Assembly: GCA_049662565.1 (NCBI GenBank)
Contig: JBATBW010000160.1
Coordinates: 1 to 39,078 of the forward strand
Source of the DNA: JBATBW01 sp049662565
GTDB lineage: Bacteria; Bacillota_I; Bacilli_A; Erysipelotrichales; Erysipelotrichaceae
DNA length: 39,078 bases
Direction: 5' to 3'
The position numbers and the translations under genes are program-made. This document shows, piece after piece, positions 24,741 through 32,142 of this stretch. Within the stretch, counting starts at the first letter, position 1. Each line of letters opens with the position of its first letter. The notes beneath the pieces are model-generated. The model was not told the DNA's origin, ran no database searches, and saw nothing but the letters and a program-made list of their open reading frames with translations.

Positions 24741-25494
24741 TTATCATTCTCATACTAGCCGTTGTAATCATGCGGTTGGGTTAGATGAAGATTATGTGTT
24801 AAGTGCGATTATGAATAATTTTGAAATTTATGGTTTTAGTGATCATAGTCCATGGCCACTACATGATAATGAAAATAATAATATCCGGATGAAGTTAGAG
24901 GAATTAGATGATTATATTAGTAGCGTTAGACAACTACAAGAAAAGTATGCTGGACAAATTACGATTTTATTAGGGTTAGAGTGTGAGTATTTCGAGGATC
25001 GTATGGAGTGGTTAAGAAATCTTAAAAAAGAAAAGGGACTAGATTATTTAGTTTTTGGTAATCATTTTCATAAGTATACTAATCGGGAAAGTTATATTGC
25101 GAATGTTAAAAGTGAGGATGCTTTAAAGAATTATTTGGATGATTCAATTAAGGGCTTAGAATCAGGTGTTTATGATGTATTTGCGCATCCAGATATTTAT
25201 ATGCGTAATTGTGGTTCATTTACTCCATATGCAAAGGAAGTTGCTTATCAGATATGTTTAAAGGCTAAAGAGTGCAATGTCCCTTTAGAGTTTAATATGG
25301 GGGGCTTTAGGGCTAATTTGAATTATCCTTGCGAGGATTTCTTTATGGTGGCGAGTGAAGTTGGTAATGAAGTTATTATTGGTGGTGATTATCATCATCC
25401 TTTAGATATGAATGACGAGCTTTTATATCATAAAGCTTTAGAATTGTTAATGAACTTAGATTGTAATATTATATACAAGTTAGATTTGAAGTAG
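24724..25494 (+). CDS. PHP-domain phosphatase, histidinol-phosphatase (HisK/HisJ) family
   Basis: 256 residues with the metal-binding signatures of PHP phosphoesterases: NYHSHTSRCNHA (His8, His10, His16), FSDHSPW, LGLECEYF, FGNHFHKY, VFAHPDIYMR and IGGDYHHP. Members of this subfamily hydrolyse L-histidinol phosphate in histidine synthesis, with products of similar phosphatases also known. No other his gene is in the window, so the physiological substrate is uncertain. GGAGGTG lies upstream of the ATG, within truA. Confidence 0.85.
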   Translation: MIKRNNYHSHTSRCNHAVGLDEDYVLSAIMNNFEIYGFSDHSPWPLHDNENNNIRMKLEELDDYISSVRQLQEKYAGQITILLGLECEYFEDRMEWLRNLKKEKGLDYLVFGNHFHKYTNRESYIANVKSEDALKNYLDDSIKGLESGVYDVFAHPDIYMRNCGSFTPYAKEVAYQICLKAKECNVPLEFNMGGFRANLNYPCEDFFMVASEVGNEVIIGGDYHHPLDMNDELLYHKALELLMNLDCNIIYKLDLK

Positions 25495-25501
25495 ATACTT
25501 T

Positions 25502-25535
25502 AAGCATATACTTAAATGTATATGCTTTTATTTTT
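25502..25535 (+). terminator. Terminator after the PHP phosphatase gene
   Basis: A perfect 10-bp stem (25502-25511 with 25518-25527), 6-base loop and T-rich tail. It ends the ecf-truA-phosphatase transcription unit. Confidence 0.88.
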
Positions 25536-25584
25536 ATTATTTTTGGATGAGGAAAAAAATAATCATAAATATTACTAAAAGGTA

Positions 25585-25612
25585 TTGCAAAAAAAATTAT
25601 AAATGATACAAT
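25585..25612 (+). promoter_or_regulatory. Promoter of the 36-residue ORF
   Basis: TTGCAA at 25585-25590, 16-bp spacer and TACAAT at 25607-25612 with an upstream TG (TGATACAAT, extended -10). The start point would fall near 25619, giving a leader of about 33 nt that contains AAAGGA before the ATG at 25652. Confidence 0.75.
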
Positions 25613-25651
25613 TTGATTAGTAATACAACATTAATGAAAGGACTGATTATC

Positions 25652-25762
25652 ATGGACAAACTTTTTTCATATCCAAAAAATAATAAAGTACCTAGTGTTT
25701 TCGGGGTGGTTTGTCGCGAAGTAATTGATGTTGAATATCAAGGTTTTTTAATGGGAAGATAA
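25652..25762 (+). CDS. Small protein of 36 residues, unknown function
   Basis: MDKLFSYPKNNKVPSVFGVV at the N-terminus, one Cys at position 21, ending FLMGR. AAAGGA lies 9-14 bp upstream of the ATG. It is framed exactly by a promoter (25585-25612) and an intrinsic terminator whose stem includes the stop codon, so this DNA is organised as its own short transcription unit. No signal peptide or strongly hydrophobic helix is visible. I recognise no family. It could instead be a small regulatory RNA with an incidental reading frame. Confidence 0.6.
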   Translation: MDKLFSYPKNNKVPSVFGVVCREVIDVEYQGFLMGR

Positions 25763-25783
25763 TGCGTTTGCGTTATCTTTTTT
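25758..25783 (+). terminator. Terminator of the small-protein unit
   Basis: Stem GATAATGC with GCGTTATC (one G-U pair), GTTT loop and six T. It begins at the last codon of the 36-residue ORF. The ankyrin gene starts 26 bp beyond it with no visible promoter between. Confidence 0.88.
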
Positions 25784-25809
25784 GTTATTTCATATAGGAG
25801 GTTAATATT

Positions 25810-26478
25810 ATGGAAAACAACAATAAAGTATTTTGGGACAGTGCCGTTAGTGGTGATTTAGCAAAAGTTAGTGCAATGATTAAAGCTGGTGTTGATGTTA
25901 ATTTGCGTAATGGTGAAGGTCGTACTGCATTAATGAGAACAGTTAAACGTGGTTATTATGATATTGCCAGTTTTTTAATTGATAATGGTGCAGATGTAAA
26001 TGCTGTTGATAATAATAATAAAACAGCATTAATGGGTGCCGCAAAAAAAGGTGAATTGGATATTTGTCGTTTGTTAATTGCTTGTAAGGCAGATGTTAAT
26101 ACTAGAGATAGCAAAGGACGTACAGCTTTAATGAGAGCGTCTTTATTAGGGAATAGTGATATTGTTGATCTATTAATTATTAAAGGTGCTGAAGTTAATT
26201 TAAAGGATAATGAAGGTAGAAGTGCTTTATCCGAAGCGTGTGTGGCTTATAATCGTGATATTATTAAAAGTTTGTTACTAGCGAAAGCGGATATTAATGT
26301 TCAAGACAACCGTGGATGTACCGTATTAATGCGTGCTGCTTATACTGGCTATGTTGAATTAGTAACTTTCTTATTAGATAATGGCGCTGATAAGGAAATA
26401 GAAGATAATGAAGGTCGTAAAGCTATCCATTACGTTCGTAAAGAGAACTTAGATGATTTGAAAGGCATTTTGAAGTAG
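25810..26478 (+). CDS. Ankyrin-repeat protein
   Basis: 222 residues made of about six 33-residue ankyrin repeats. Typical pieces are GRTALMRTVKRGYYDIASFLIDNGADVNA, of which only the consensus matters: G-TALM-A at each helix start and LI--GADVN at each loop. No signal peptide or membrane segment is seen, so the protein is probably cytosolic. AGGAGG precedes the ATG. It lies 11 bp before the EF-G paralogue and is likely cotranscribed with it. Ankyrin repeats mediate protein binding and the partner is unknown. Confidence 0.9.
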   Translation: MENNNKVFWDSAVSGDLAKVSAMIKAGVDVNLRNGEGRTALMRTVKRGYYDIASFLIDNGADVNAVDNNNKTALMGAAKKGELDICRLLIACKADVNTRDSKGRTALMRASLLGNSDIVDLLIIKGAEVNLKDNEGRSALSEACVAYNRDIIKSLLLAKADINVQDNRGCTVLMRAAYTGYVELVTFLLDNGADKEIEDNEGRKAIHYVRKENLDDLKGILK

Positions 26479-26489
26479 GTGAATGATAT

Positions 26490-28559
26490 ATGAAAGACTA
26501 TTTTTCAAAAGATGTTAGAAATGTTGTAATGCTTGGTCATAGTGGTAGTGGAAAGACTAGCGTTATTGAATCAATGTTGTATTATACTAAAGCTACTGAG
26601 CGTTTTGGTAAAACTACGGAAGGTAGTAGTGTCTTAGATTTTGATGCCGAAGAAATTAAAAGAGGGATGACAATTTACACAACAATTGCTCCTGTTGAAT
26701 GGAATGATAAGAAAATTAATTTTTTAGATACTCCGGGATATTTAGATTTTGAAGCAGAAACTCAAGCAGCTTTAGTTACGGCAGATAATGCTTTAATTGT
26801 AGTAAGTGCGAAAGACCAAGTTCAAAGTGGAACAATTAGAGCATTTAAAGAAGTTAGTAAAATTAAATTACCTACTATCTTCTTTATTAATAAAATAGAT
26901 GAAGAAAATTCATCATTTGAAAAAACATATGAAGATTTAAGAAATAATTTTGGTAAGACAGTAATACCTTTTGAAGTGCCAATTTTGGAAAAAGGTAATG
27001 TTGTTGGTAGTGTAAATATTTTAAAGAAGAAATCTTGGTATTATGCAGATCTTACAACTCCAAAAGAAGTTCCTGCGGATATGGTTGATGTTGTAGATGA
27101 ATATTATAGTCAAATCTGTGAATCGGTTGCAATGGGCGATGACGAATTGATGGAAAAATTCTTTAGCGGTGAAGAATTTGATGATCATGAATTAGCTAAG
27201 GGTTTAAGAATCGGAGTGCGCAGTGGTGAGATTAGACCAATATTCTGTGGTAGTGCTACTAATATGACAGGGATCACGCGTTTATTAGATTTAATTTGTG
27301 AGTACTTCCCTTCTTATGCTGAAAAGGGTACTGTTACTGCTTATGATGAAGAAGGGTTACCAGTAGAATTACATACTTCAGAAGAAGAAATTACCACAGC
27401 TTTCGTTTTTAAAACTATTGTAGATCCATTTGTTGGTAAGATTAATTATTTAAAAGTTACAAGTGGGGTATTATCAACTGACCAACAAATTTATAATGTT
27501 AATAAGGATAAAATGGAAAAGATTAATCAAATCTTTAGTATTCGTGGTAAACATCAATTAGCTGTTGGCAAATTATTTACTGGTGATATTGGCGCGATTG
27601 TTAAGTTACAATATACTGCGACTAATGATACTTTAACGGTTAAAGGAAAGAATATCCGTTTTAATCCTATTGAATTTGTTCAACCAATGTTATGTATCGC
27701 AGTATGGCCAAAGACTAAGAATGATGAAGATAAGTTGAGTGGTGGATTACAAAAACTTACAGAAGAGGATATGGCTTGCATCGTTATTAATCATCCAGAA
27801 ACAAAGGAAACATTATTATATGGTGTTGGTGATCAACATATTGATGTTTTATTGAATAAATTAAAATCAAAATATAAAGTGGAGGTTACTACTTCTAAAC
27901 CAAAAGTCCCTTATCATGAAACAATTAGGGCAACGGCAATTGGTGAAGGTCGCCATAAGAAACAATCCGGTGGTGCAGGGCAATTTGGGCATGTATTTGT
28001 TCGTTTTGAACCTTGTGATAGTGAAGAAATGATTTTTGATGAAGAAGTATTTGGTGGTGCAGTTCCTCGTCAATTCTTCCCTGCTGTTGAAGTTGGTTTA
28101 AGAGAATGTATGAATAAAGGATTGCTTGCAGGATACAAAATGGTTAATGTAAAAGCTGTTTTATATGATGGTAAATACCATGAAGTGGATTCAAAAGAAA
28201 TCGCCTTTAAATCAGCTGCAAGATTGGCATTTAAGGATGGTATTCCTAAGGCTAAACCTGTTTTATTAGAGCCGATCTGGAAAGTGAGTGTTATTTGTCC
28301 AGAAGCATATACAGGTACTGTAGTTGGTGATTTTAACAAACGTCGTGGATTAATTATGGGTATGGATGCGATTGAAGATGAACAAATCATCACTGCCGAA
28401 GTTCCAATGGCAGAAATGATGACTTATGCGACAGAATTACGTTCATTTACGCAAGGACGAGCAAAATATATGACAGAATTTGTTCGTTATGATGTTGTTC
28501 CTCAACAAATTGCGGAAGTTATTATCAAGAATGCAGTTAGAGAACAAGAAGAAGAATAA
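26490..28559 (+). CDS. EF-G paralogue with a tyrosine in the G3 motif
   Basis: 689 residues with all five EF-G domains, but clearly divergent from fusA at 465. G1 reads GHSGSGKTS, G2 RGMTI, G4 NKID, and G3 reads DTPGYLDF. Tyr84 thus replaces the histidine (His85 in fusA here) needed for fast GTP hydrolysis. The domain IV tip KYHEVDSKE is kept. EF-G-like proteins with Tyr at this place are known (for example the second EF-G of Thermus), and a Bacteroides EF-G paralogue that works without GTP hydrolysis has been reported. This one could be a slow or specialised translocase or a stress factor, which is inference. Length and the missing His argue against Tet(M)-type protection proteins. Confidence 0.93.
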   Translation: MKDYFSKDVRNVVMLGHSGSGKTSVIESMLYYTKATERFGKTTEGSSVLDFDAEEIKRGMTIYTTIAPVEWNDKKINFLDTPGYLDFEAETQAALVTADNALIVVSAKDQVQSGTIRAFKEVSKIKLPTIFFINKIDEENSSFEKTYEDLRNNFGKTVIPFEVPILEKGNVVGSVNILKKKSWYYADLTTPKEVPADMVDVVDEYYSQICESVAMGDDELMEKFFSGEEFDDHELAKGLRIGVRSGEIRPIFCGSATNMTGITRLLDLICEYFPSYAEKGTVTAYDEEGLPVELHTSEEEITTAFVFKTIVDPFVGKINYLKVTSGVLSTDQQIYNVNKDKMEKINQIFSIRGKHQLAVGKLFTGDIGAIVKLQYTATNDTLTVKGKNIRFNPIEFVQPMLCIAVWPKTKNDEDKLSGGLQKLTEEDMACIVINHPETKETLLYGVGDQHIDVLLNKLKSKYKVEVTTSKPKVPYHETIRATAIGEGRHKKQSGGAGQFGHVFVRFEPCDSEEMIFDEEVFGGAVPRQFFPAVEVGLRECMNKGLLAGYKMVNVKAVLYDGKYHEVDSKEIAFKSAARLAFKDGIPKAKPVLLEPIWKVSVICPEAYTGTVVGDFNKRRGLIMGMDAIEDEQIITAEVPMAEMMTYATELRSFTQGRAKYMTEFVRYDVVPQQIAEVIIKNAVREQEEE

Positions 28560-28562
28560 ATT

Positions 28563-28588
28563 AAAGGAGAACGAAAGTTCTCTTTTTC
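28563..28588 (+). terminator. Terminator after the EF-G paralogue
   Basis: A 10-bp stem (28563-28572 with 28577-28586, one G-U pair), GAAA tetraloop and a T-run inside and after the right arm. It directly follows the stop codon. Confidence 0.87.
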
Positions 28589-28598
28589 TTAATAATTG

Positions 28599-28607
28599 TG
28601 CTAAAAT
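28599..28607 (+). promoter_or_regulatory. Extended -10 of the psuK operon
   Basis: TGCTAAAAT at 28599-28607 is an extended -10 element. The -35 is weak (TTCTCT at 28578-28583, 18-bp spacing, within the terminator). Transcription should start about 7 bp downstream, at or next to the ATG at 28614, so the message would be leaderless. Confidence 0.6.
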
Positions 28608-28613
28608 AGAAAT

Positions 28614-29558
28614 ATGAAAAAGATATATGTGTTTGGTGGTAGTAATATTGATATATTAGGTTTTAGTGATAATCAACTAATATATCAAGATTCTAATCGT
28701 GGAAAGATAAATATTAGTTATGGTGGAGTTGGCCGTAATATTGCGCAAAACATTGCCTCTTTAGGTGGATGTGTTTTTTTTGCAGGTGCTGTTGGGGATG
28801 ATGAATTTGGTCGTCTTTTGATTGAACATAATATTCGACATCATATTAATTGTGATAATGTTTTAGTATTGAATGATAAACATACTTCGACTTATTTAGC
28901 TTTACATGATGATAATAAAGATATGAGTATCGCGATGTGTGATATGGATATATTAGAGAGTTTGCAGTCAGATTGTTTTGATCATTTATTGTTGGACATT
29001 AATGAAGATGATTATGTAGTTATTGATGGTAATTATTGTGGTGATTTGTTGGATAAGTTGATGAATTTACAGTGTAAGATAATTGTTGATCCTATTTCGG
29101 TTAATAAGGTGGAAAGGTTTGCTTCTTATTTGGGTAAAATTACAATTTTCAAACCTAATCGTATTGAAGCTGAGAAATTATGTCAATTTGCCTTAGTGGA
29201 TAATGAGTCGTATGTTAGTGGGATTAAATATTTTTTGGCAAAAAATGTTGAGATAGTAATTATTAGTCTTGGTAAAGATGGTGTTATAATAAATAAAGGT
29301 AGTAAGATATTGCGTTATTATGCTAAGGCTGTGGATATGGTTAATGCAACGGGTGTAGGTGATAGTTTTGTGGCTTGTTTTACTTATTTTAATTATTTAG
29401 GTTTAGATATTGAAGAATGTGTGAAGAAAGCAATTATTGGAAGTATTATTACAGCACTAGACATTGATACATGTAGTAGTAGTCTTACTAGCGATAACAT
29501 TAATTATTTATTACAAAGATATGAAATCAAGGAGGAAGTATTATGTATATTAGAATAA
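28614..29558 (+). CDS. psuK: PfkB-family sugar kinase, probable pseudouridine kinase
   Basis: Probably phosphorylates pseudouridine to pseudouridine 5'-phosphate. 314 residues of the ribokinase fold: N-terminal VFGGSNIDILG, GGVGRNIAQNIASLGG, and the C-terminal ATGVGDSFVACF with the catalytic Asp (GVGD instead of the more common GAGD). Assignment to pseudouridine rather than another sugar rests on the overlapping psuG. No ribosome binding site lies before ATG 28614, and no later start is possible because the conserved strand begins at residue 5. Confidence 0.87.
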   Translation: MKKIYVFGGSNIDILGFSDNQLIYQDSNRGKINISYGGVGRNIAQNIASLGGCVFFAGAVGDDEFGRLLIEHNIRHHINCDNVLVLNDKHTSTYLALHDDNKDMSIAMCDMDILESLQSDCFDHLLLDINEDDYVVIDGNYCGDLLDKLMNLQCKIIVDPISVNKVERFASYLGKITIFKPNRIEAEKLCQFALVDNESYVSGIKYFLAKNVEIVIISLGKDGVIINKGSKILRYYAKAVDMVNATGVGDSFVACFTYFNYLGLDIEECVKKAIIGSIITALDIDTCSSSLTSDNINYLLQRYEIKEEVLCILE

Positions 29559-30460
29559 ATGAAGAAGTATTAAAGGCCTTAAAAGATAATAAGCCGGTAG
29601 TAGCTTTGGAATCAACTATTATCTCTCATGGTATGCCTTATCCTAAAAATGTTGAAACAGCATTAAATGTGGAAAAAATTATTAGGGATAATGGGGCTAT
29701 TCCCGCAACTATTGGTATTATTGATGGTGTTGGAGTTGTTGGAATGACTAGTGATGAAATTGAAGAATTTGGTAAAAGAAAAGGTATCGTGAAAGTTAGT
29801 AGACGCGATTTGCCGGTTGTTTTTGCGAAAAAATTGTGGGGAGCGACTACGGTTGCGACGACAATGATTTTTGCCCAAGAAGCAGGAATTGAAGTGTTTG
29901 TTACTGGTGGGATTGGAGGAGTACATCGCAATGCTCAAGAGACTTTTGATATTAGTGCAGACTTGCAAGAATTGGCGAATACTAATGTAACGGTAGTTTG
30001 TGCAGGAGCTAAGGCGATTTTGGATTTACCATTGACATTAGAATATTTAGAAACTTTTGGCGTTAGTGTTTTAGGTTATAAGAGTAAAAATCTGGCTTGT
30101 TTTTATAATGCGGACAGTGGTTTAAAATTGGATTACGAAATGGCTAATACAAAAGAAATTGCCGAAGTTATTAAGGCGAAACGTGATTTTGGGTTGAAAG
30201 GTGGAATTTTAATTTCTAACCCAATTAAAGCAGAAGATGAAATTATAAAAAAAGAAGTTATGGATATTGAAATTAATAAGGCATTAAAGCAAATGGAAGA
30301 ATTGGGTATTAAGGGTAAAGATGCTACTCCATTTTTGTTAAAGACCATAACTGATAATACTAATGGTAATAGCTTAGATACCAATATTAAACTAGTATAC
30401 AATAATGCGGTAGTAGGCGCTAATATAGCAAAGGATTATTGTGAGGTGAAAAATGTATAA
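29543..30460 (+). CDS. psuG: Pseudouridine-5'-phosphate glycosidase
   Basis: Splits the C-C bond of pseudouridine 5'-phosphate to uracil and ribose 5-phosphate, completing pseudouridine salvage with the kinase upstream. 305 residues. The motifs ALESTIISHGMPYP (Glu23), KVSRRDL (Lys84), VTGGIGGVHRNAQETFDISADL (Asp140) and VCAGAKAILD (Lys157) match the catalytic positions of the E. coli enzyme. AAGGAGG lies inside psuK, which it overlaps by 16 bp. No pseudouridine transporter gene is visible nearby. Confidence 0.96.
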   Translation: MYIRINEEVLKALKDNKPVVALESTIISHGMPYPKNVETALNVEKIIRDNGAIPATIGIIDGVGVVGMTSDEIEEFGKRKGIVKVSRRDLPVVFAKKLWGATTVATTMIFAQEAGIEVFVTGGIGGVHRNAQETFDISADLQELANTNVTVVCAGAKAILDLPLTLEYLETFGVSVLGYKSKNLACFYNADSGLKLDYEMANTKEIAEVIKAKRDFGLKGGILISNPIKAEDEIIKKEVMDIEINKALKQMEELGIKGKDATPFLLKTITDNTNGNSLDTNIKLVYNNAVVGANIAKDYCEVKNV

Positions 30461-30920
30461 TAAATGTATAGATTTATTGAAAAGTAGAAACATTGATTTG
30501 ATGGATATAGCGCAATGTGTTTATTTGTTACAGGAGAGTTATTTTGATGATTTATCTATCGATTATTGTTTAGAAATAGTTAAAGACGTTATTGAAAAAA
30601 GAGAAGTCCAACATGCGATTATTACTGGTCTTAATTTGGATATAATGGCTGATGAAAATATGATTAAAGATCCGGATTTAGATAAATTGTTGAAAACTGA
30701 TGAATCATTGTATGGGATTGATGAAGTGTTAGCTTATGGAATTTGCAATTTATATGGTTCTATAGCTTTGACAAATTTCGGATATATTGATAAAGTTAAA
30801 CCTGGAATTATTGGTGACTTAAATAATAGTAAGGTCATTTGTAATACTTTTGCGGATGATATAGTGGGAGCTATAGCGGCAAGCGCAGCTAGTAAGATTG
30901 CGCATACAAAAAGGAGATAA
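30453..30920 (+). CDS. Phosphatidylglycerophosphatase A-like protein (YutG type)
   Basis: 155 residues of the PgpA family in the short, soluble Gram-positive form. REVQHAIITGLNLD, LYGIDEVLAYGICNLYGSIALTNFGY-type core (the stretch around 715-790 of the second half), DKVKPGIIGDL and DDIVGAIAASAASKIAH are the recognisable blocks. E. coli PgpA dephosphorylates phosphatidylglycerol phosphate. The function of the soluble Bacillus YutG relatives is less certain. It overlaps psuG by 8 bp. Confidence 0.85.
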   Translation: MYNKCIDLLKSRNIDLMDIAQCVYLLQESYFDDLSIDYCLEIVKDVIEKREVQHAIITGLNLDIMADENMIKDPDLDKLLKTDESLYGIDEVLAYGICNLYGSIALTNFGYIDKVKPGIIGDLNNSKVICNTFADDIVGAIAASAASKIAHTKRR

Positions 30921-30922
30921 GA

Positions 30923-31348
30923 ATGAAAAAGATTTTAATAGCGTTATTTTTAAGTGTATTTATTTTAGTTGGTTGTAAAGATAATAGTAAAGTTAGTGGT
31001 GAATTGAGAAAAACTACAGCGGAAAGTATTATTGAGAAGTTTGAGAATAAAGAAACATTTGTTTTTTATTTTAGTACATCATTTTGTCATGCATGTGAAG
31101 ATTATAAACCAGTTGTAAAAGAATTTATGGAAAGTCATAATTTCGTTTTTAATTATATTGTTGCGGATGAAGATGATCAGGCTAAAGTTGATTACTTAAT
31201 TAAAAAATATATACCTAATCTAGAATATACGCCTTCTTCCTATTATGTAAAAGAGGGTAAAATTGTGAATGAAGAAGTTGGTTCTTTGACTAAGGAAGAG
31301 ATTGCGGAGTTTGTCAAAGAATATGAAACTAGTTTAAATGAAAAGTAA
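30923..31348 (+). CDS. Thioredoxin-like lipoprotein
   Basis: 141 residues. The signal sequence MKKILIALFLSVFILVGC ends in a lipobox (LVGC, Cys18), so the protein is probably lipid-anchored on the outer face of the membrane. The remaining part has a thioredoxin-like pattern: FVFYFSTSFCHACEDYKP with a CHAC active site (CxxC) following a beta strand, and a TPSSYYVKEGKI stretch carrying the expected cis-Pro. Likely a thiol oxidoreductase acting on secreted proteins; its partner is unknown. 2 bp after the PgpA-like gene, overlapping the next gene by 11 bp. Confidence 0.85.
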   Translation: MKKILIALFLSVFILVGCKDNSKVSGELRKTTAESIIEKFENKETFVFYFSTSFCHACEDYKPVVKEFMESHNFVFNYIVADEDDQAKVDYLIKKYIPNLEYTPSSYYVKEGKIVNEEVGSLTKEEIAEFVKEYETSLNEK

Positions 31349-32093
31349 AAAAGATTTAAAGGAAACATTCTACGAATTAGGGATAAAAAGAGGAAGTGTA
31401 GTCGAAGTACATTCATCTTTAAAAAATTTACAAGATGTGGTTGGTGGGGCACAGAGTATTATTGATGCCTTGATTGAAGTCATTGGTTATGAAGGTACGA
31501 TTGTTATGCCTTTACAAAATGTTTATAATAGTGAGCCTAGTAATTGGTCTAATCCACCAATTAAGCCTAGTGACTATGATTTTATTCGGAAAAACACCCC
31601 AGGTGGCGATGGTAAAATTATGGACATTCGCCATATGGGGGTCTTAGTTAATACTTTTAGGAATTATTCTGGTGTCTTATTTTCTTCGCATCCAACTAAT
31701 GCTTTTGTGGCCTGGGGTAAATATGCTAGATTGGTTGTTAGTGAACAATCTTTAGATTTTCCTTTGTCGATTAACTCGCCTTGTCAAAAGTTGTATGATT
31801 TGGATGCGCAAGTGTTATTAATTGATTGTGATTTTTCTAGTGCTACTTCTTTACATTTAGGGGAGTATATTAGTAAAAAGCGTCCAGTAATTATTGAAGG
31901 TGCGGCGGTAATTAAAGATGGCATAAGATCATGGGAAAAGTATTTGGATATTGATTTGGATAGTAGTGATTTTATTAATGTTGAAAAGATTATGAAGAAT
32001 AATAATTTAATTAGCCACATTAAAATGGATAAGTGTAATATGAGTTATTTTTCCTTAAAAATGGCAGTTAAAGTTTTAGTTAAATATTTATAA
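31338..32093 (+). CDS. AAC(3)-family N-acetyltransferase
   Basis: 251 residues of the aminoglycoside 3-N-acetyltransferase fold (Antibiotic_NAT). The characteristic blocks are EVHSSLKNL, GTIVMPLQN, RHMGVLVNTFRN, FSSHPTNAFVAWG, the VLLIDCDFSS region and TSLHLGEYIS. Typical enzymes have MGxxxExFR where this one has MGVLVNTFR, so the acidic residue in that place is missing. Family members include resistance enzymes and housekeeping homologues (Bacillus YokD type) with unknown substrates. Resistance cannot be claimed from sequence. Last gene of the psuK operon. Confidence 0.83.
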   Translation: MKSKKDLKETFYELGIKRGSVVEVHSSLKNLQDVVGGAQSIIDALIEVIGYEGTIVMPLQNVYNSEPSNWSNPPIKPSDYDFIRKNTPGGDGKIMDIRHMGVLVNTFRNYSGVLFSSHPTNAFVAWGKYARLVVSEQSLDFPLSINSPCQKLYDLDAQVLLIDCDFSSATSLHLGEYISKKRPVIIEGAAVIKDGIRSWEKYLDIDLDSSDFINVEKIMKNNNLISHIKMDKCNMSYFSLKMAVKVLVKYL

Positions 32094-32142
32094 AAAAGGC
32101 AATAATGATCTAACCTTTAGTTGGTTTCATTAATTGCCTTTT
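32094..32142. terminator. Bidirectional terminator between convergent genes
   Basis: A long imperfect stem: 32094-32103 with 32133-32142, then 32104-32108 with 32127-32131, then 32112-32115 with 32123-32126, with A-runs on the left and T-runs on the right. It can stop both the plus-strand operon and the minus-strand gene ending at 32130, whose last codons lie in the stem. Confidence 0.85.

Noticed and set aside
26490..28559. Tetracycline ribosomal protection protein (Tet(M) type)
   Set aside because: Those proteins are about 640 residues and keep the G3 histidine; this one is 689 residues with Tyr at that place.
29638..29968. Antisense reading frames opposite psuG
   Set aside because: They mirror the codon pattern of psuG, a certain gene, and have no start signals.
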